DNA of 64,000 bases, taken from Pseudomonas sp. URMO17WK12:I2 (GTDB lineage: Bacteria > Pseudomonadota > Gammaproteobacteria > Pseudomonadales > Pseudomonadaceae). The DNA lies in assembly GCF_003253735.1 (NCBI RefSeq), contig NZ_QKYW01000001.1, forward strand, positions 744,001 to 808,000, read 5' to 3'. Below are positions 18,667-26,457 of this stretch, piece after piece (position 1 is the stretch's first letter; every line of letters starts with the position of its first letter). The notes beneath the pieces were generated by a model, which did not search any database, was not told the origin of the DNA, and saw only the letters and a list, made by a program, of their open reading frames with translations. The position numbers and the translations under genes were made by a program.

Positions 18667-19390
18667 GGGGGGGAGTGCCTGGCTGACACTGGACTGGCAA
18701 GTTTGTGTGCGTTTCGCTTACTCGCTTAACACTATCCTTTACCGCGTGTGCTGAGCGTTTGGGTTGCGCCCCTTACGGGCGCCACACCTTTCTTGCTTGC
18801 CCAAGAAAGGTGTGCCAAAGAAGGGCATCCCGACATCCGGGATTCGCTACGCGAAACTTCCCTCGCTCCGGCGCCGCTCCGGGGGCCGGCTTACATGGGC
18901 CATCCCTGGCCCATTACGCCTCTCGCCGCATCCATGCGGCTCGTCCCCCTACGCACCACCTCCACTCGGCCTCCTGACGGGACCGGAGCGCGAGCTTGCA
19001 AGATTTCCGCAGGCTCAAGCTCGGCGGCGTCTGTTTTTGCTTTTGCTCTCGTGCTGCGATCTCACAGGCGACGCTCGGGTCCCCTTCAGGAGGCCGAGTG
19101 GAATCACCGAGGAAGGGGTTGAGCGACATGGATGTCGCGAGAGCCGCGATGGGCCAGGGAGTGCCCTTCGCGGCGTGCCCCTGGAGTGGTGATGGAATGA
19201 GGGAACCGCGGCGCAGCCGGGGCCGGATGTAGGGGTGTGTTTCTTTGCTTACTTTCTTTGCACAAGCAAAGAAAGTAAGGCGCCCGTAAGGGGCGCAACC
19301 CGTCAGGCCAGGCGACGGGCCAATGGAAAGTGCCAAGTCATCGACAGCTAACACTTAATTGCCAGTCTGGTGTTAAGCCGCACTTTCCCC
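18667..19390 (+). mobile_element. Composite palindromic repeat element, copy A (non-autonomous MITE-like)
   Basis: About 724 bp with no convincing gene. The ends are imperfect terminal inverted repeats of ~33 bp sharing GGCT-A-ACAC and GACTGGCAA. Inside are two diverged arms in inverted orientation. One starts at TTGCGCCCCTTACGGGCGCC (18770) followed by the hairpin CACCTTTCTTGCTTGCCCAA and its AGAAAGGTG partner. The other ends with the inverse arrangement near 19250-19305, with its own CTTTCTTTGCACAAGCAAAG hairpin. The centre is closed by CGGCCTCCTGA (18970) and its inverse near 19085-19100. A second copy lies inverted at 31464-32289. Small reading frames inside are by-products of the palindromes. 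I do not recognise a named family. Confidence 0.75.
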
Positions 19391-19522
19391 AAACCAAGCA
19401 AAGAATCATTTTCTGTGCCCGGCTATTTTTCGGCGCCAGTGCAAATCCCTGGCGTGGCGAGCTTGCCAGCACGCCGAAGCGATGCAAGGCTATCGACATC
19501 ACTCAATGCGGAGACCGGCCCG

Positions 19523-20047
19523 ATGCGCCGCCTGCTCACTTGCCTGCTGCTGACCCTGGCCCTGCCGGTCAGCGCACAGATCTACAAGTACACCGACGCC
19601 AACGGTAATACGGTGTTTACCAATCAGCCGCCCGAAGGCACCAAGGCGGAGAGCGTCGAGCTCAAGCCGATCAATACCACCGAGCCAGCCAAGGCCGCCC
19701 AGGAGCAGACGCCGCGCCTCAGCGAACTGCCGGCCGAGCCCTACCAGATTCTCGAACTGCGTGACCTGCCGAACGAAGAAGCGTTGCGCGCCAACAACGG
19801 TACCTTCTCCGTAGGTGTCACCATCGAGCCGCGCCTGGGACCGGGCCATACCCTGCGCCTGCTGCTGGACGGCAAACCCTACGGCACGCCAAGCAGCGTG
19901 CCGCGTCTGCAACTGACCGAAGTCGACCGCGGCGAGCACAGCCTGGCCGTTGCGGTGATGCAGGGCGAACGTATCGTCCAGCAAAGCGAGACGCGCACCT
20001 TCACGGTGCAGCGGGTCAGCGCCAACAGCCCGGCCCGGGGTAAGTGA
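19523..20047 (+). CDS. DUF4124-domain secreted protein (first of a tandem pair)
   Basis: 174 residues from the ATG that gives a good signal peptide (MRRLLTCLLLTLALPVSA-QI); the frame is open upstream without a better start. The mature N-terminus IYKYTDANGNTVFTNQPPEG is the DUF4124 signature, and the rest is a beta-rich domain (HTLRLLLDGKPYG, EVDRGEHSLAVAV). The same architecture is repeated in the next gene 5 bp downstream, so the two are probably duplicates in one operon. Exported to the periplasm by prediction; biochemical role unknown. Located between glnA and ntrB. Confidence 0.85.
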   Translation: MRRLLTCLLLTLALPVSAQIYKYTDANGNTVFTNQPPEGTKAESVELKPINTTEPAKAAQEQTPRLSELPAEPYQILELRDLPNEEALRANNGTFSVGVTIEPRLGPGHTLRLLLDGKPYGTPSSVPRLQLTEVDRGEHSLAVAVMQGERIVQQSETRTFTVQRVSANSPARGK

Positions 20048-20052
20048 GCCCC

Positions 20053-20676
20053 ATGCGCACACTGCTTTTCGCCCTGCTGCTGGTCGCCATGCCAAGCGTT
20101 GCCCAGGTGTATACCTACGTGGATGCCGAGGGTAACCGGGTGTTCACCGACAGCCCGCGCGACGGCAACGCCAAGCAGGTGCAGATGGCTCCATCCAACC
20201 GCATCGAGCCGCCGACCCGCCGCCTGTCACCTCCCGCCCCTGCCGCCCCAGCCGGGCCGATCCTCAGCTACGAGTTGCTGCGCATCACCATCCCGCAGCC
20301 CGACGCCACCATCAACGACGGCGCCGGCAACCTGATCGTCACCGTCAATGCCGAGCCGGGCCTGCACCCCGGCCACAGCTATCGCCTGCTGCTCGACGGC
20401 CAACCCTACGGTAACGCCGGACGAAGCCCGGTGTTTCCCCTGGAGAACATCGACCGCGGCACCCACCAGATCGCCGTGGAGATCATCACCGAAGGCGGCA
20501 TCATCGTCGAACGCACGCCCAGCCAGCCGTTTCACATGAAGCGCGTGTCCCTGGCCCAGAAGCGCAAGGTTCGCCCCTGCGAGAAAGACGATTACGGCGT
20601 GCGCCCCGAATGCCCGATCGAGGACAAGCCCAAGGAAGAAGACAAAGGCATCATCAGCATCCTGCCCTTCCTTTGA
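20053..20676 (+). CDS. DUF4124-domain secreted protein (second of a tandem pair)
   Basis: 207 residues. Signal peptide MRTLLFALLLVAMPSVA-QV, then the DUF4124 core VYTYVDAEGNRVFTDSPRDG, a proline-rich linker (PPTRRLSPPAPAAPAGP), a beta domain paralogous to the upstream gene (HSYRLLLDGQPYG, NIDRGTHQIAVEI), and a charged C-terminal tail with CEKDDYGVRPEC, a possible disulfide pair. A GTG at 20044 is an alternative start, but the ATG gives the better signal peptide. Function unknown. Confidence 0.85.
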   Translation: MRTLLFALLLVAMPSVAQVYTYVDAEGNRVFTDSPRDGNAKQVQMAPSNRIEPPTRRLSPPAPAAPAGPILSYELLRITIPQPDATINDGAGNLIVTVNAEPGLHPGHSYRLLLDGQPYGNAGRSPVFPLENIDRGTHQIAVEIITEGGIIVERTPSQPFHMKRVSLAQKRKVRPCEKDDYGVRPECPIEDKPKEEDKGIISILPFL

Positions 20677-20757
20677 GAGCCCGTGCACGATCTGTCGGCT
20701 CGACTTCAGCGCTTTGCCTGAAGATGGCGATAGCGGACATGGGACGCTGCAGCTTTT

Positions 20758-20782
20758 GTGGGAGGGGCTTTAGCCCCGAGCC
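20758..20782 (+). repeat. REP-like palindrome
   Basis: GTGGGAGGGGCTTTAGCCCC followed by GAGCC is the Pseudomonas REP motif (GTGGGAG plus a GGGGCT/AGCCCC hairpin). It lies in the 598-bp gap between the DUF4124 pair and ntrB. Confidence 0.7.
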
Positions 20783-20936
20783 CTTTGCGCCTAGATAGAC
20801 ACACTCGCGGCCGAAACTGCGCCCACAAGGTCGCTGGATAATGCGCTCTTGCCTCCTAGCAGCCTCCTCAATGTCGCCTAAAAGACCGTAAACAAGCTCC
20901 AGTTCCACCGGCCCTAGACTGAGGCCCCATCAATAC

Positions 20937-20951
20937 GCACCATTAAGGTGC
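20937..20951 (+). promoter_or_regulatory. NtrC binding site upstream of ntrBC
   Basis: GCACCATTAAGGTGC is a perfect dyad with the spacing of the enteric NtrC consensus (GCACC-N5-GGTGC). An overlapping GTGCGCATTGGCGCAC follows at 20948-20963. It lies 324 bp before ntrB, suggesting NtrC autoregulation. Confidence 0.7.
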
Positions 20952-21070
20952 GCATTGGCGCACTCATTTCTATACTCGTCCCAAATTGGCACACACCTGC
21001 CCTGTGGCGCTGCGCCGAAAAGTGACCATTCCCGGTGATTTTTCAGGATCAACGCTTCTTTGCAGGGCTT

Positions 21071-21086
21071 TGGTTTGCTTCTTGCA
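21071..21086 (+). promoter_or_regulatory. Candidate sigma-54 promoter of ntrBC
   Basis: TGGTTTGCTTCTTGCA has GG (21072-21073) and GC (21084-21085) 10 nt apart and a consensus TTGCA -12 element, but a weak -24 half. The predicted start near 21097 is ~150 bp downstream of the NtrC dyad. Confidence 0.4.
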
Positions 21087-21274
21087 TTTTCTCCTCATAC
21101 CGCCGCGACAGGTGAGCATCACTGCTCCGCTCGCCGGCCCTTCTGCTTTTCAGCGCACGAGGAACGACTTTTGGCTGGCCCACATCCGCAACGAGACATA
21201 CCACGCTGCGCCACGTTGCCAGACCACGACGCTGCCGAGTTCCAGGCACAACGCACATTGCTAGGCGCTGCCCG

Positions 21275-22360
21275 ATGATCATCAACGACTCCTTGCATCG
21301 CCTGCTGCTCGACAACCTGACCACGGCGACGCTGCTGCTCAACGCCGACCTGCGCCTGGAGTACATGAACCCCGCCGCGGAGATGCTGCTGGCAGTCAGT
21401 GGCCAGCGCAGCCATGGCCAGTTCATCAGCGAGCTGTTCACCGAAACCCGCGAAGCCCTGAGCGCCCTGCGCCAGGCGGTAGCCGAGGCGCATCCATTCA
21501 ACAAACGCGAAGCGGTGCTGACCACCCAGACCGGGCAGAGCCTGACCGTCGACTACGCGGTGACGCCGGTGCTCACCCGTGGTGAAACCATGCTGCTGCT
21601 GGAGGTACACCCGCGCGATCGACTGCTACGCATCACCAAGGAAGAAGCGCAGCTGTCCAAGCAGGAAACCACCAAGCTGTTGGTGCGTGGCCTGGCCCAC
21701 GAAATCAAGAATCCCCTGGGCGGCATTCGTGGCGCCGCCCAGTTGCTGGCCCGCGAGCTGCCTGAGGAAAGCCTCAAGGATTACACCAACGTGATCATCG
21801 AGGAGTCCGACCGCCTGCGTAATCTGGTCGACCGCATGCTTGGCTCCAACAAGCTGCCGTCCCTGGCGATCACCAACGTGCACGAAGTGCTCGAGCGCGT
21901 CGCCAGCCTGGTGGAGGCGGAAAGTCAGGGCAGCGTGGTGCTGGTTCGCGACTACGACCCGAGCATTCCCGACCTGATCATCGACCGCGAGCAGATGATT
22001 CAGGCAGTGCTCAACATCGTGCGCAACGCCATGCAGGCACTGGCCTCCAAACCCGAGCTGCGCCCTGGCCGCATCACCCTGCGCACGCGCACCCTGCGCC
22101 AGTTCACCATCGGTTATATCCGCCACCGCCTGGTGACCAAAATCGAGATCATCGACAACGGCCCGGGCATCGCCCCGGAACTGCAGGAAACCATCTTCTA
22201 TCCCATGGTCAGCGGGCGTGCCGACGGCACCGGGCTGGGCCTGGCGATCACCCAGAACATCATCAGTCAGCATCAAGGCCTGATCGAATGCGAGAGCCAT
22301 CCCGGACAAACCGTGTTCTCGATCTTTCTGCCGCTGGAACAAGGAGCAACCCCGACATGA
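21275..22360 (+). CDS. ntrB: NtrB, nitrogen regulation sensor kinase/phosphatase
   Basis: 361 residues. The PAS-like N-terminus (about 1-120, LLLNADLRLEYMNPAAEMLL) is followed by a HisKA domain with the phosphorylatable His in GLAHEIKNPLGGIRGAAQLL and an HATPase domain with N box RNAMQAL, G1 DNGPGIAP and G2 GRADGTGLGLAI. No membrane segments, as expected for the cytoplasmic kinase that senses PII. Phosphorylates NtrC under nitrogen limitation. Overlaps ntrC by 4 bp (ATGA). Confidence 0.96.
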   Translation: MIINDSLHRLLLDNLTTATLLLNADLRLEYMNPAAEMLLAVSGQRSHGQFISELFTETREALSALRQAVAEAHPFNKREAVLTTQTGQSLTVDYAVTPVLTRGETMLLLEVHPRDRLLRITKEEAQLSKQETTKLLVRGLAHEIKNPLGGIRGAAQLLARELPEESLKDYTNVIIEESDRLRNLVDRMLGSNKLPSLAITNVHEVLERVASLVEAESQGSVVLVRDYDPSIPDLIIDREQMIQAVLNIVRNAMQALASKPELRPGRITLRTRTLRQFTIGYIRHRLVTKIEIIDNGPGIAPELQETIFYPMVSGRADGTGLGLAITQNIISQHQGLIECESHPGQTVFSIFLPLEQGATPT

Positions 22361-23793
22361 GCCGCAGTGAAACCGTATGGATCGTTGACGACGACCGCTC
22401 CATCCGCTGGGTCCTGGAAAAGGCCCTGCAGCAGGAAGGCATGAGCACCCAGAGCTTCGACAGCGCCGATGGCGTGCTGGGCCGACTCTCCCGTCAGCAG
22501 CCGGACGTGATCATTTCCGACATCCGCATGCCCGGCTCCAGCGGCCTTGAGCTGCTGTCGAGCATCCGCGAAATGCACCCGCGCCTGCCGGTGATCATCA
22601 TGACCGCCCACTCCGATCTGGACAGCGCCGTGGCGTCTTACCAGGGCGGTGCGTTCGAGTACCTGCCCAAGCCCTTCGACGTCGACGAAGCGGTATCGCT
22701 GGTCAAGCGCGCCAATCAGCACGCCAAGGAGCAACAGGGCCTGCATGTGCCGGCCGTGCAGGCGCGCACCCCGGAAATCATCGGTGAAGCGCCGGCGATG
22801 CAGGAGGTGTTTCGCGCCATCGGCCGCTTGAGCCATTCCAACATCACCGTGCTGATCAATGGCGAATCGGGTACCGGTAAAGAGCTGGTTGCCCATGCCC
22901 TGCACCGTCACAGCCCGCGGGCGGCGTCGCCGTTCATCGCGCTGAACATGGCGGCGATCCCCAAGGATCTGATGGAGTCCGAGCTGTTCGGCCACGAGAA
23001 AGGAGCCTTCACCGGTGCGGCCAACCAGCGTCGCGGGCGCTTCGAGCAGGCCGACGGCGGTACGTTGTTCCTCGACGAGATCGGCGACATGCCGGCCGAC
23101 ACCCAGACCCGCCTGCTGCGCGTGCTGGCCGACGGCGAGTTCTATCGGGTCGGCGGTCATACACCGGTCAAGGTGGACGTACGCATCATCGCCGCCACTC
23201 ACCAGAATCTGGAAAGCCTGGTCACCGCCGGCAAGTTTCGTGAAGACCTGTTCCACCGCCTCAACGTGATCCGCATCCATATTCCGCGCCTGTCGGATCG
23301 CCGCGAAGACATCCCCACCCTCGCCCGCCACTTCCTCAGCCGCGCGGCCACGGAGCTGGCGGTCGAGCCCAAGCTGCTCAAAAGCGAAACCGAGGACTAC
23401 CTGCAGCAGCTGCCGTGGCCCGGCAACGTGCGCCAACTGGAGAACACCTGCCGGTGGATCACCGTGATGGCCTCGGGGCGCGAAGTGCATGTCGATGACC
23501 TGCCGCCCGAGCTGCTGGTACAGCCCCAGGACAACGCACCGGTCAGCAACTGGGAACAGGCGCTGCGCCAGTGGGCCGATCAGGCACTGGGCCGTGGCCA
23601 GTCGAACCTGCTCGACACCGCGGTGCCGGCCTTCGAACGGATCATGATCGAGACCGCCCTCAAGCACACCGCCGGCCGCCGCCGCGACGCCGCCCTGCTG
23701 CTCGGCTGGGGGCGTAACACCCTGACCCGCAAGATCAAGGAGCTGGGCATGAACGTTGGTGGCGGCGAAGACGACGACAGCGACGACAACTAA
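22357..23793 (+). CDS. ntrC: NtrC, sigma-54-dependent response regulator
   Basis: 478 residues from the ATG overlapping the ntrB stop. Receiver domain with the acidic pair VDDDRSIRW and phospho-acceptor Asp in ISDIRMPG; AAA+ domain with Walker A GESGTGKE, the sigma-54 loop EKGAFTGA and Walker B GGTLFLDEIGD; C-terminal Fis-type helix-turn-helix (ALLLGWGRNTLTRKIKELGM). Activates glnA and other nitrogen genes, whose sites are visible in this window. Followed by a strong terminator. Confidence 0.97.
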   Translation: MSRSETVWIVDDDRSIRWVLEKALQQEGMSTQSFDSADGVLGRLSRQQPDVIISDIRMPGSSGLELLSSIREMHPRLPVIIMTAHSDLDSAVASYQGGAFEYLPKPFDVDEAVSLVKRANQHAKEQQGLHVPAVQARTPEIIGEAPAMQEVFRAIGRLSHSNITVLINGESGTGKELVAHALHRHSPRAASPFIALNMAAIPKDLMESELFGHEKGAFTGAANQRRGRFEQADGGTLFLDEIGDMPADTQTRLLRVLADGEFYRVGGHTPVKVDVRIIAATHQNLESLVTAGKFREDLFHRLNVIRIHIPRLSDRREDIPTLARHFLSRAATELAVEPKLLKSETEDYLQQLPWPGNVRQLENTCRWITVMASGREVHVDDLPPELLVQPQDNAPVSNWEQALRQWADQALGRGQSNLLDTAVPAFERIMIETALKHTAGRRRDAALLLGWGRNTLTRKIKELGMNVGGGEDDDSDDN

Positions 23794-23812
23794 GCCGCGC
23801 CGCGACACCGAG

Positions 23813-23845
23813 AACGCCGCGCCCCGACCAGGGCGCGGCGTTTTT
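23813..23845 (+). terminator. ntrBC operon terminator
   Basis: AACGCCGCGCCC - CGACCA - GGGCGCGGCGTT is a perfect 12-bp stem followed by T residues, 19 bp after the ntrC stop. Confidence 0.9.
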
Positions 23846-23873
23846 ATGGGCAATGGTTCGGCAGCATCTGGAG

Positions 23874-24080
23874 TTGTGAGAGCGGGCAGAGACGCCTAGT
23901 CCATGCCCGCGATGCAAGCACTGCCGATATCAGCCTGGACCAGCTGCCGTATCGACTCATCGAGACCTGCGCCGTCCATACCATCGATTCGCGCGCATGG
24001 CGCGCTCCCACATTTGTACCGCATGCAAATCTGGCCCTTCCTTCTACCCGAAGAATGCATGTCATCAGCCCGTAGCCTGC
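23874..24080. repeat. REP doublet, first copy of a ~200-bp duplication
   Basis: Contains GACGCCTAGTCCATGCCCGC and the REP palindrome GCGCGCATGGCGCGCTCCCA, then AATGCATGTCATCAGC. The same ordered blocks recur 290 bp further on (24164-24370), including a REP palindrome at 24284-24306. No gene is seen in the 941 bp between ntrC and the next gene. Confidence 0.7.
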
Positions 24081-24163
24081 GGTTGAGCTACGCGAAACCC
24101 AGGAAAGCTATCCAGCTGTCGCTGAGCTCGACCCGGGCTACCGCACCTTAGCCGTGAGTGCGG

Positions 24164-24370
24164 TTGTGGGAGAGGGCGGGGACGCCTAGTCCATACCCGC
24201 GATGCAGGCGCCGCCGACAGTAAGCGGGAGTCAATCACCTTGTTGGGTCATCTAGACCTGTGCCGTCTGCTCTACCGCCGTTCGCGGGCATGGCCCGCTC
24301 CCACATCTCCCGCAGGCAGCCCTGATATCTCTCACAACGTAGGAATGCACGTCATCAGCGCACGACAGGT
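24164..24370. repeat. REP doublet, second copy of the duplication
   Basis: GACGCCTAGTCCATACCCGC at 24181, the REP palindrome GCGGGCATGGCCCGCTCCCA at 24285, and AATGCACGTCATCAGC at 24344 repeat the blocks of the preceding copy at an offset of 290-294 bp. Confidence 0.7.
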
Positions 24371-24528
24371 GCATTCATGCACCTGAGCGGAACATCCGCG
24401 GCGAAATTCAAGAATCCCAAAAGCGCGGCAATAGATGCTACAGCCCAGCATTCACGGGCCCTGCAGCAAATTAACCAAAACTGGCACGCCCCCTGCAATG
24501 GTACTGATAACCCAGTTTCGGGGACCTT

Positions 24529-24736
24529 GGTACAGGCAGGCCGGGGATTCCCCTCTTTCTTTGGGAGCCTCGGTACAGGCAGGCCGGGGATTCCCCTCTT
24601 TCTTTGGGAGCCTCGGTACAGGCAGGCCGGGACCTCCCTTCTTTCTTCGGGGACTCTGATACAGGCAGATCAGACAATCCCCCTTTTCTTCGGGAGCCCT
24701 GGTACAGGCAGGCCGGGATCTCCCTCTTTTCTTCCT
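24529..24736. repeat. 43-bp tandem repeat, about 4.8 units
   Basis: Units begin at 24529, 24572, 24615, 24658 and 24701, exactly 43 bp apart. Each starts GGTACAGGCAGGCCGGG and continues through ATTCCCCTCTTTCTTTGGGA; units 1-2 are identical or nearly so, and 3-5 diverge. Each carries a GGGGATTCCCC palindrome. The array ends at the stop codon of the minus-strand gene that follows. Confidence 0.9.
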
Positions 24737-25175
24737 AACGCGGCGCCAGACGAACCGTCAGGCGCCAGCGGCCTTCCACCTCTTCGGCATCCATTGCAGC
24801 GCGCAGCGGGCGAGCCGCGACCACGCGCACTTCCAGCTCGCGCCCGTCGCGCACCACGCGCCAGTTCGCGGCACGCCCGGCGATCTGCAGCTGGCCTTGG
24901 CGCTCACGCCCCAGCCCCTTGAAACGCAGCGCAAAGGTGCCATGGGCATCGCTGACCTGCACCTGGGGTTCGACGTTGAACCACAACAGCAGGCGATCAT
25001 CCTCGGTCTCGACGGCCTTGAGGTGCATGGCGTCCGGATGAAACAGCCGGCCGATCATCAACCCGATCAAAAAGCCGAAAATCGCCAGCGAGCCGATCAC
25101 CCGCACCCACGGGCGCGGCCTTGGCGGCTTATCCGGCGTAGAATGGCGGCCATATTCTGGCCTGGAGCCGTGCAT
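24735..25175 (-). CDS. Hypothetical single-pass membrane protein
   Basis: 146 residues. A basic, proline-rich N-terminus is followed by one transmembrane segment (VIGSLAIFGFLIGLMIGRLF, about residues 26-45) and a beta-rich soluble domain (DDRLLLWFNVEPQVQVSDAH, TFALRFKGLG). No catalytic motif is visible. It occupies the position of the small hypothetical gene (PA5126) I remember between ntrC and trmL in P. aeruginosa. Its ATG overlaps that of trmL head to head in the sequence CATG. A later start would still keep the membrane helix, so the true start is uncertain. The 43-bp repeat array begins at its 3' end. Confidence 0.7.
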   Translation of the reverse strand: MHGSRPEYGRHSTPDKPPRPRPWVRVIGSLAIFGFLIGLMIGRLFHPDAMHLKAVETEDDRLLLWFNVEPQVQVSDAHGTFALRFKGLGRERQGQLQIAGRAANWRVVRDGRELEVRVVAARPLRAAMDAEEVEGRWRLTVRLAPR

Positions 25176-25635
25176 GTTTCATGTAATCCTTTTTCAACCG
25201 GAAATACCACCCAACACCGGCAACGTTATCAGGCTTTGTGCAAACAGCGGCTGCCACCTGCACCTGGTCGAGCCACTGGGCTTCGAACTGGACGACAAGC
25301 GCCTGCGCCGCGCCGGGCTGGACTATCACGAATACGCGCCACTCAAGCGCCACGCCAGCCTGGAAGCGTGCCTGGAAAGCCTCGACCAGCCGCGGGTCTT
25401 CGCCTTTACCACCAAGGGCTCGCAGCCTTTCCATGAAGTCGCCTACCAGCCGGGCGATGCCTTTCTGTTCGGCCCGGAAAGCCGTGGCCTGCCACAGGAG
25501 ATCCGCGATGCCTTGCCCGAAGCGCAGCGCGTGCGCCTGCCGATGCGCGAAGGCTGTCGCAGCCTGAACCTGTCCAACACCGTGGCAGTGGCCGTCTACG
25601 AAGCCTGGCGCCAGAACGGCTTCGCCATGGACTGA
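25174..25635 (+). CDS. trmL: TrmL, tRNA (cytidine/uridine-34 2'-O)-methyltransferase
   Basis: 153 residues, the full SPOUT-class length. Motifs: FQPEIPPNTGNVIRLC (motif 1), FGPESRGLP (SAM-binding trefoil knot) and PMREGCRSLNLSNTVAVAVYE (motif 3 with SLNLSN). Role: methylates the wobble nucleotide ribose of leucine tRNAs. It is divergent from the membrane-protein gene, with overlapping start codons. Confidence 0.95.
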   Translation: MFHVILFQPEIPPNTGNVIRLCANSGCHLHLVEPLGFELDDKRLRRAGLDYHEYAPLKRHASLEACLESLDQPRVFAFTTKGSQPFHEVAYQPGDAFLFGPESRGLPQEIRDALPEAQRVRLPMREGCRSLNLSNTVAVAVYEAWRQNGFAMD

Positions 25636-25660
25636 CGGCAACGGCTGTAGCCCAGCCATA

Positions 25661-25686
25661 AAAAAACGCCCCGAAGGGCGTTTTTT
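25661..25686. terminator. Bidirectional terminator between trmL and secB
   Basis: AAAAAACGCCC - CGAA - GGGCGTTTTTT, a perfect 11-bp stem with A and T runs on the two sides, placed between convergent genes. Confidence 0.92.
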
Positions 25687-25703
25687 GTGCGCAGGCCGCG
25701 GGC

Positions 25704-26165
25704 TCAGTTGGCCTGTTGGCGCTGCAGCTCCTGGGCGTACAGGGCGTCGAAGTTCACCGGGGCCAGCATCAGCGCCGGGAACGAGCCGCGAACTACCAGG
25801 CTGTCCAGGGTTTCACGGGCGTATGGGAACAGGATGTTCGGGCAGAATGCACCGAGGGTGTGGCTCATGGACTCGGCATCCAGACCCTTGATCAGGAAGA
25901 TACCAGCCTGTTGCACTTCGGCGATAAAGGCGGTTTCTTCACCGTTCTTGACGGTCACCGACAGGGTCAGCACCACTTCGTGGAAGTCGCCTTCCAGGCC
26001 CTTCTGGCGGGTGTTGAGGTCCATCGAGACGCTCGGCGTCCACTCCTGACGGAAGATCTCGGGGCTCTTCGGCGCTTCGAAGGACAGGTCACGCACATAG
26101 ATGCGCTGCAGGGAGAACTGAGGGGTCTGTTCGCCTTGGGCGGCGCCATTAGCTTGTTCGGTCAT
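25704..26165 (-). CDS. secB: SecB, protein-export chaperone
   Basis: 153 residues. [20 protein letters not shown] and [20 protein letters not shown] are diagnostic of SecB, and the C-terminus [12 protein letters not shown] is typical. Role: a tetrameric cytosolic chaperone that keeps preproteins unfolded and hands them to SecA. Last gene of a rhodanese-grxC-secB operon, 36 bp after grxC. Confidence 0.97.
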   Translation of the reverse strand: MTEQANGAAQGEQTPQFSLQRIYVRDLSFEAPKSPEIFRQEWTPSVSMDLNTRQKGLEGDFHEVVLTLSVTVKNGEETAFIAEVQQAGIFLIKGLDAESMSHTLGAFCPNILFPYARETLDSLVVRGSFPALMLAPVNFDALYAQELQRQQAN

Positions 26166-26201
26166 GGGGCAAAGCCTTCTGCTGTAGGACTTAAAGGGAA
26201 A

Positions 26202-26456
26202 TCAGGCGTTGAGCAGCGCGTCGAGCTTGCCGGCCCGTTCCAGGGCAAACAGATCGTCGCAGCCACCCACATGGGTATCACCGATCCATATCTGCGGCAC
26301 CGAGGTGCGGCCGGCCTTGCGCGTCATCTCGGCGCGCACGTCGGGTTTGCCGTCGACACGGATCTCGTCGAACGACACGCTTTTGCTGGTCAGCAGCTGC
26401 TTGGCGCGGATGCAGTAGGGGCACCAGTCGCTGGAGTAGATGACGACCTGGGCCAT
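26202..26456 (-). CDS. grxC: Glutaredoxin 3 (dithiol)
   Basis: 84 residues. The active site CPYC is in SSDWCPYCIRAKQLL, with the cis-proline TSVPQIWIGDTHVGGCDDL glutathione-binding region intact. Role: glutathione-dependent thiol-disulfide exchange. It lies 1 bp after the rhodanese-like gene and upstream of secB, the conserved proteobacterial arrangement. Confidence 0.96.
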   Translation of the reverse strand: MAQVVIYSSDWCPYCIRAKQLLTSKSVSFDEIRVDGKPDVRAEMTRKAGRTSVPQIWIGDTHVGGCDDLFALERAGKLDALLNA

Positions 26457-26457
26457 G

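Noticed and set aside
18914..19354. Small frames inside the repeat element, for example one starting MLAVDDLALSI on the minus strand
   Set aside because: They follow the palindromic repeat sequence, recur with the element and show no protein family; treated as by-products of the repeat.
20984..21000. TTGGCACACACCTGCCC as a sigma-54 promoter for ntrB
   Set aside because: GG and GC are 9 nt apart rather than 10; the element at 21071 has the right spacing.
24377..24922. 181-codon plus-strand frame across the 43-bp array
   Set aside because: Repetitive translation of the tandem repeat, then antisense to the membrane-protein gene; no ribosome site.
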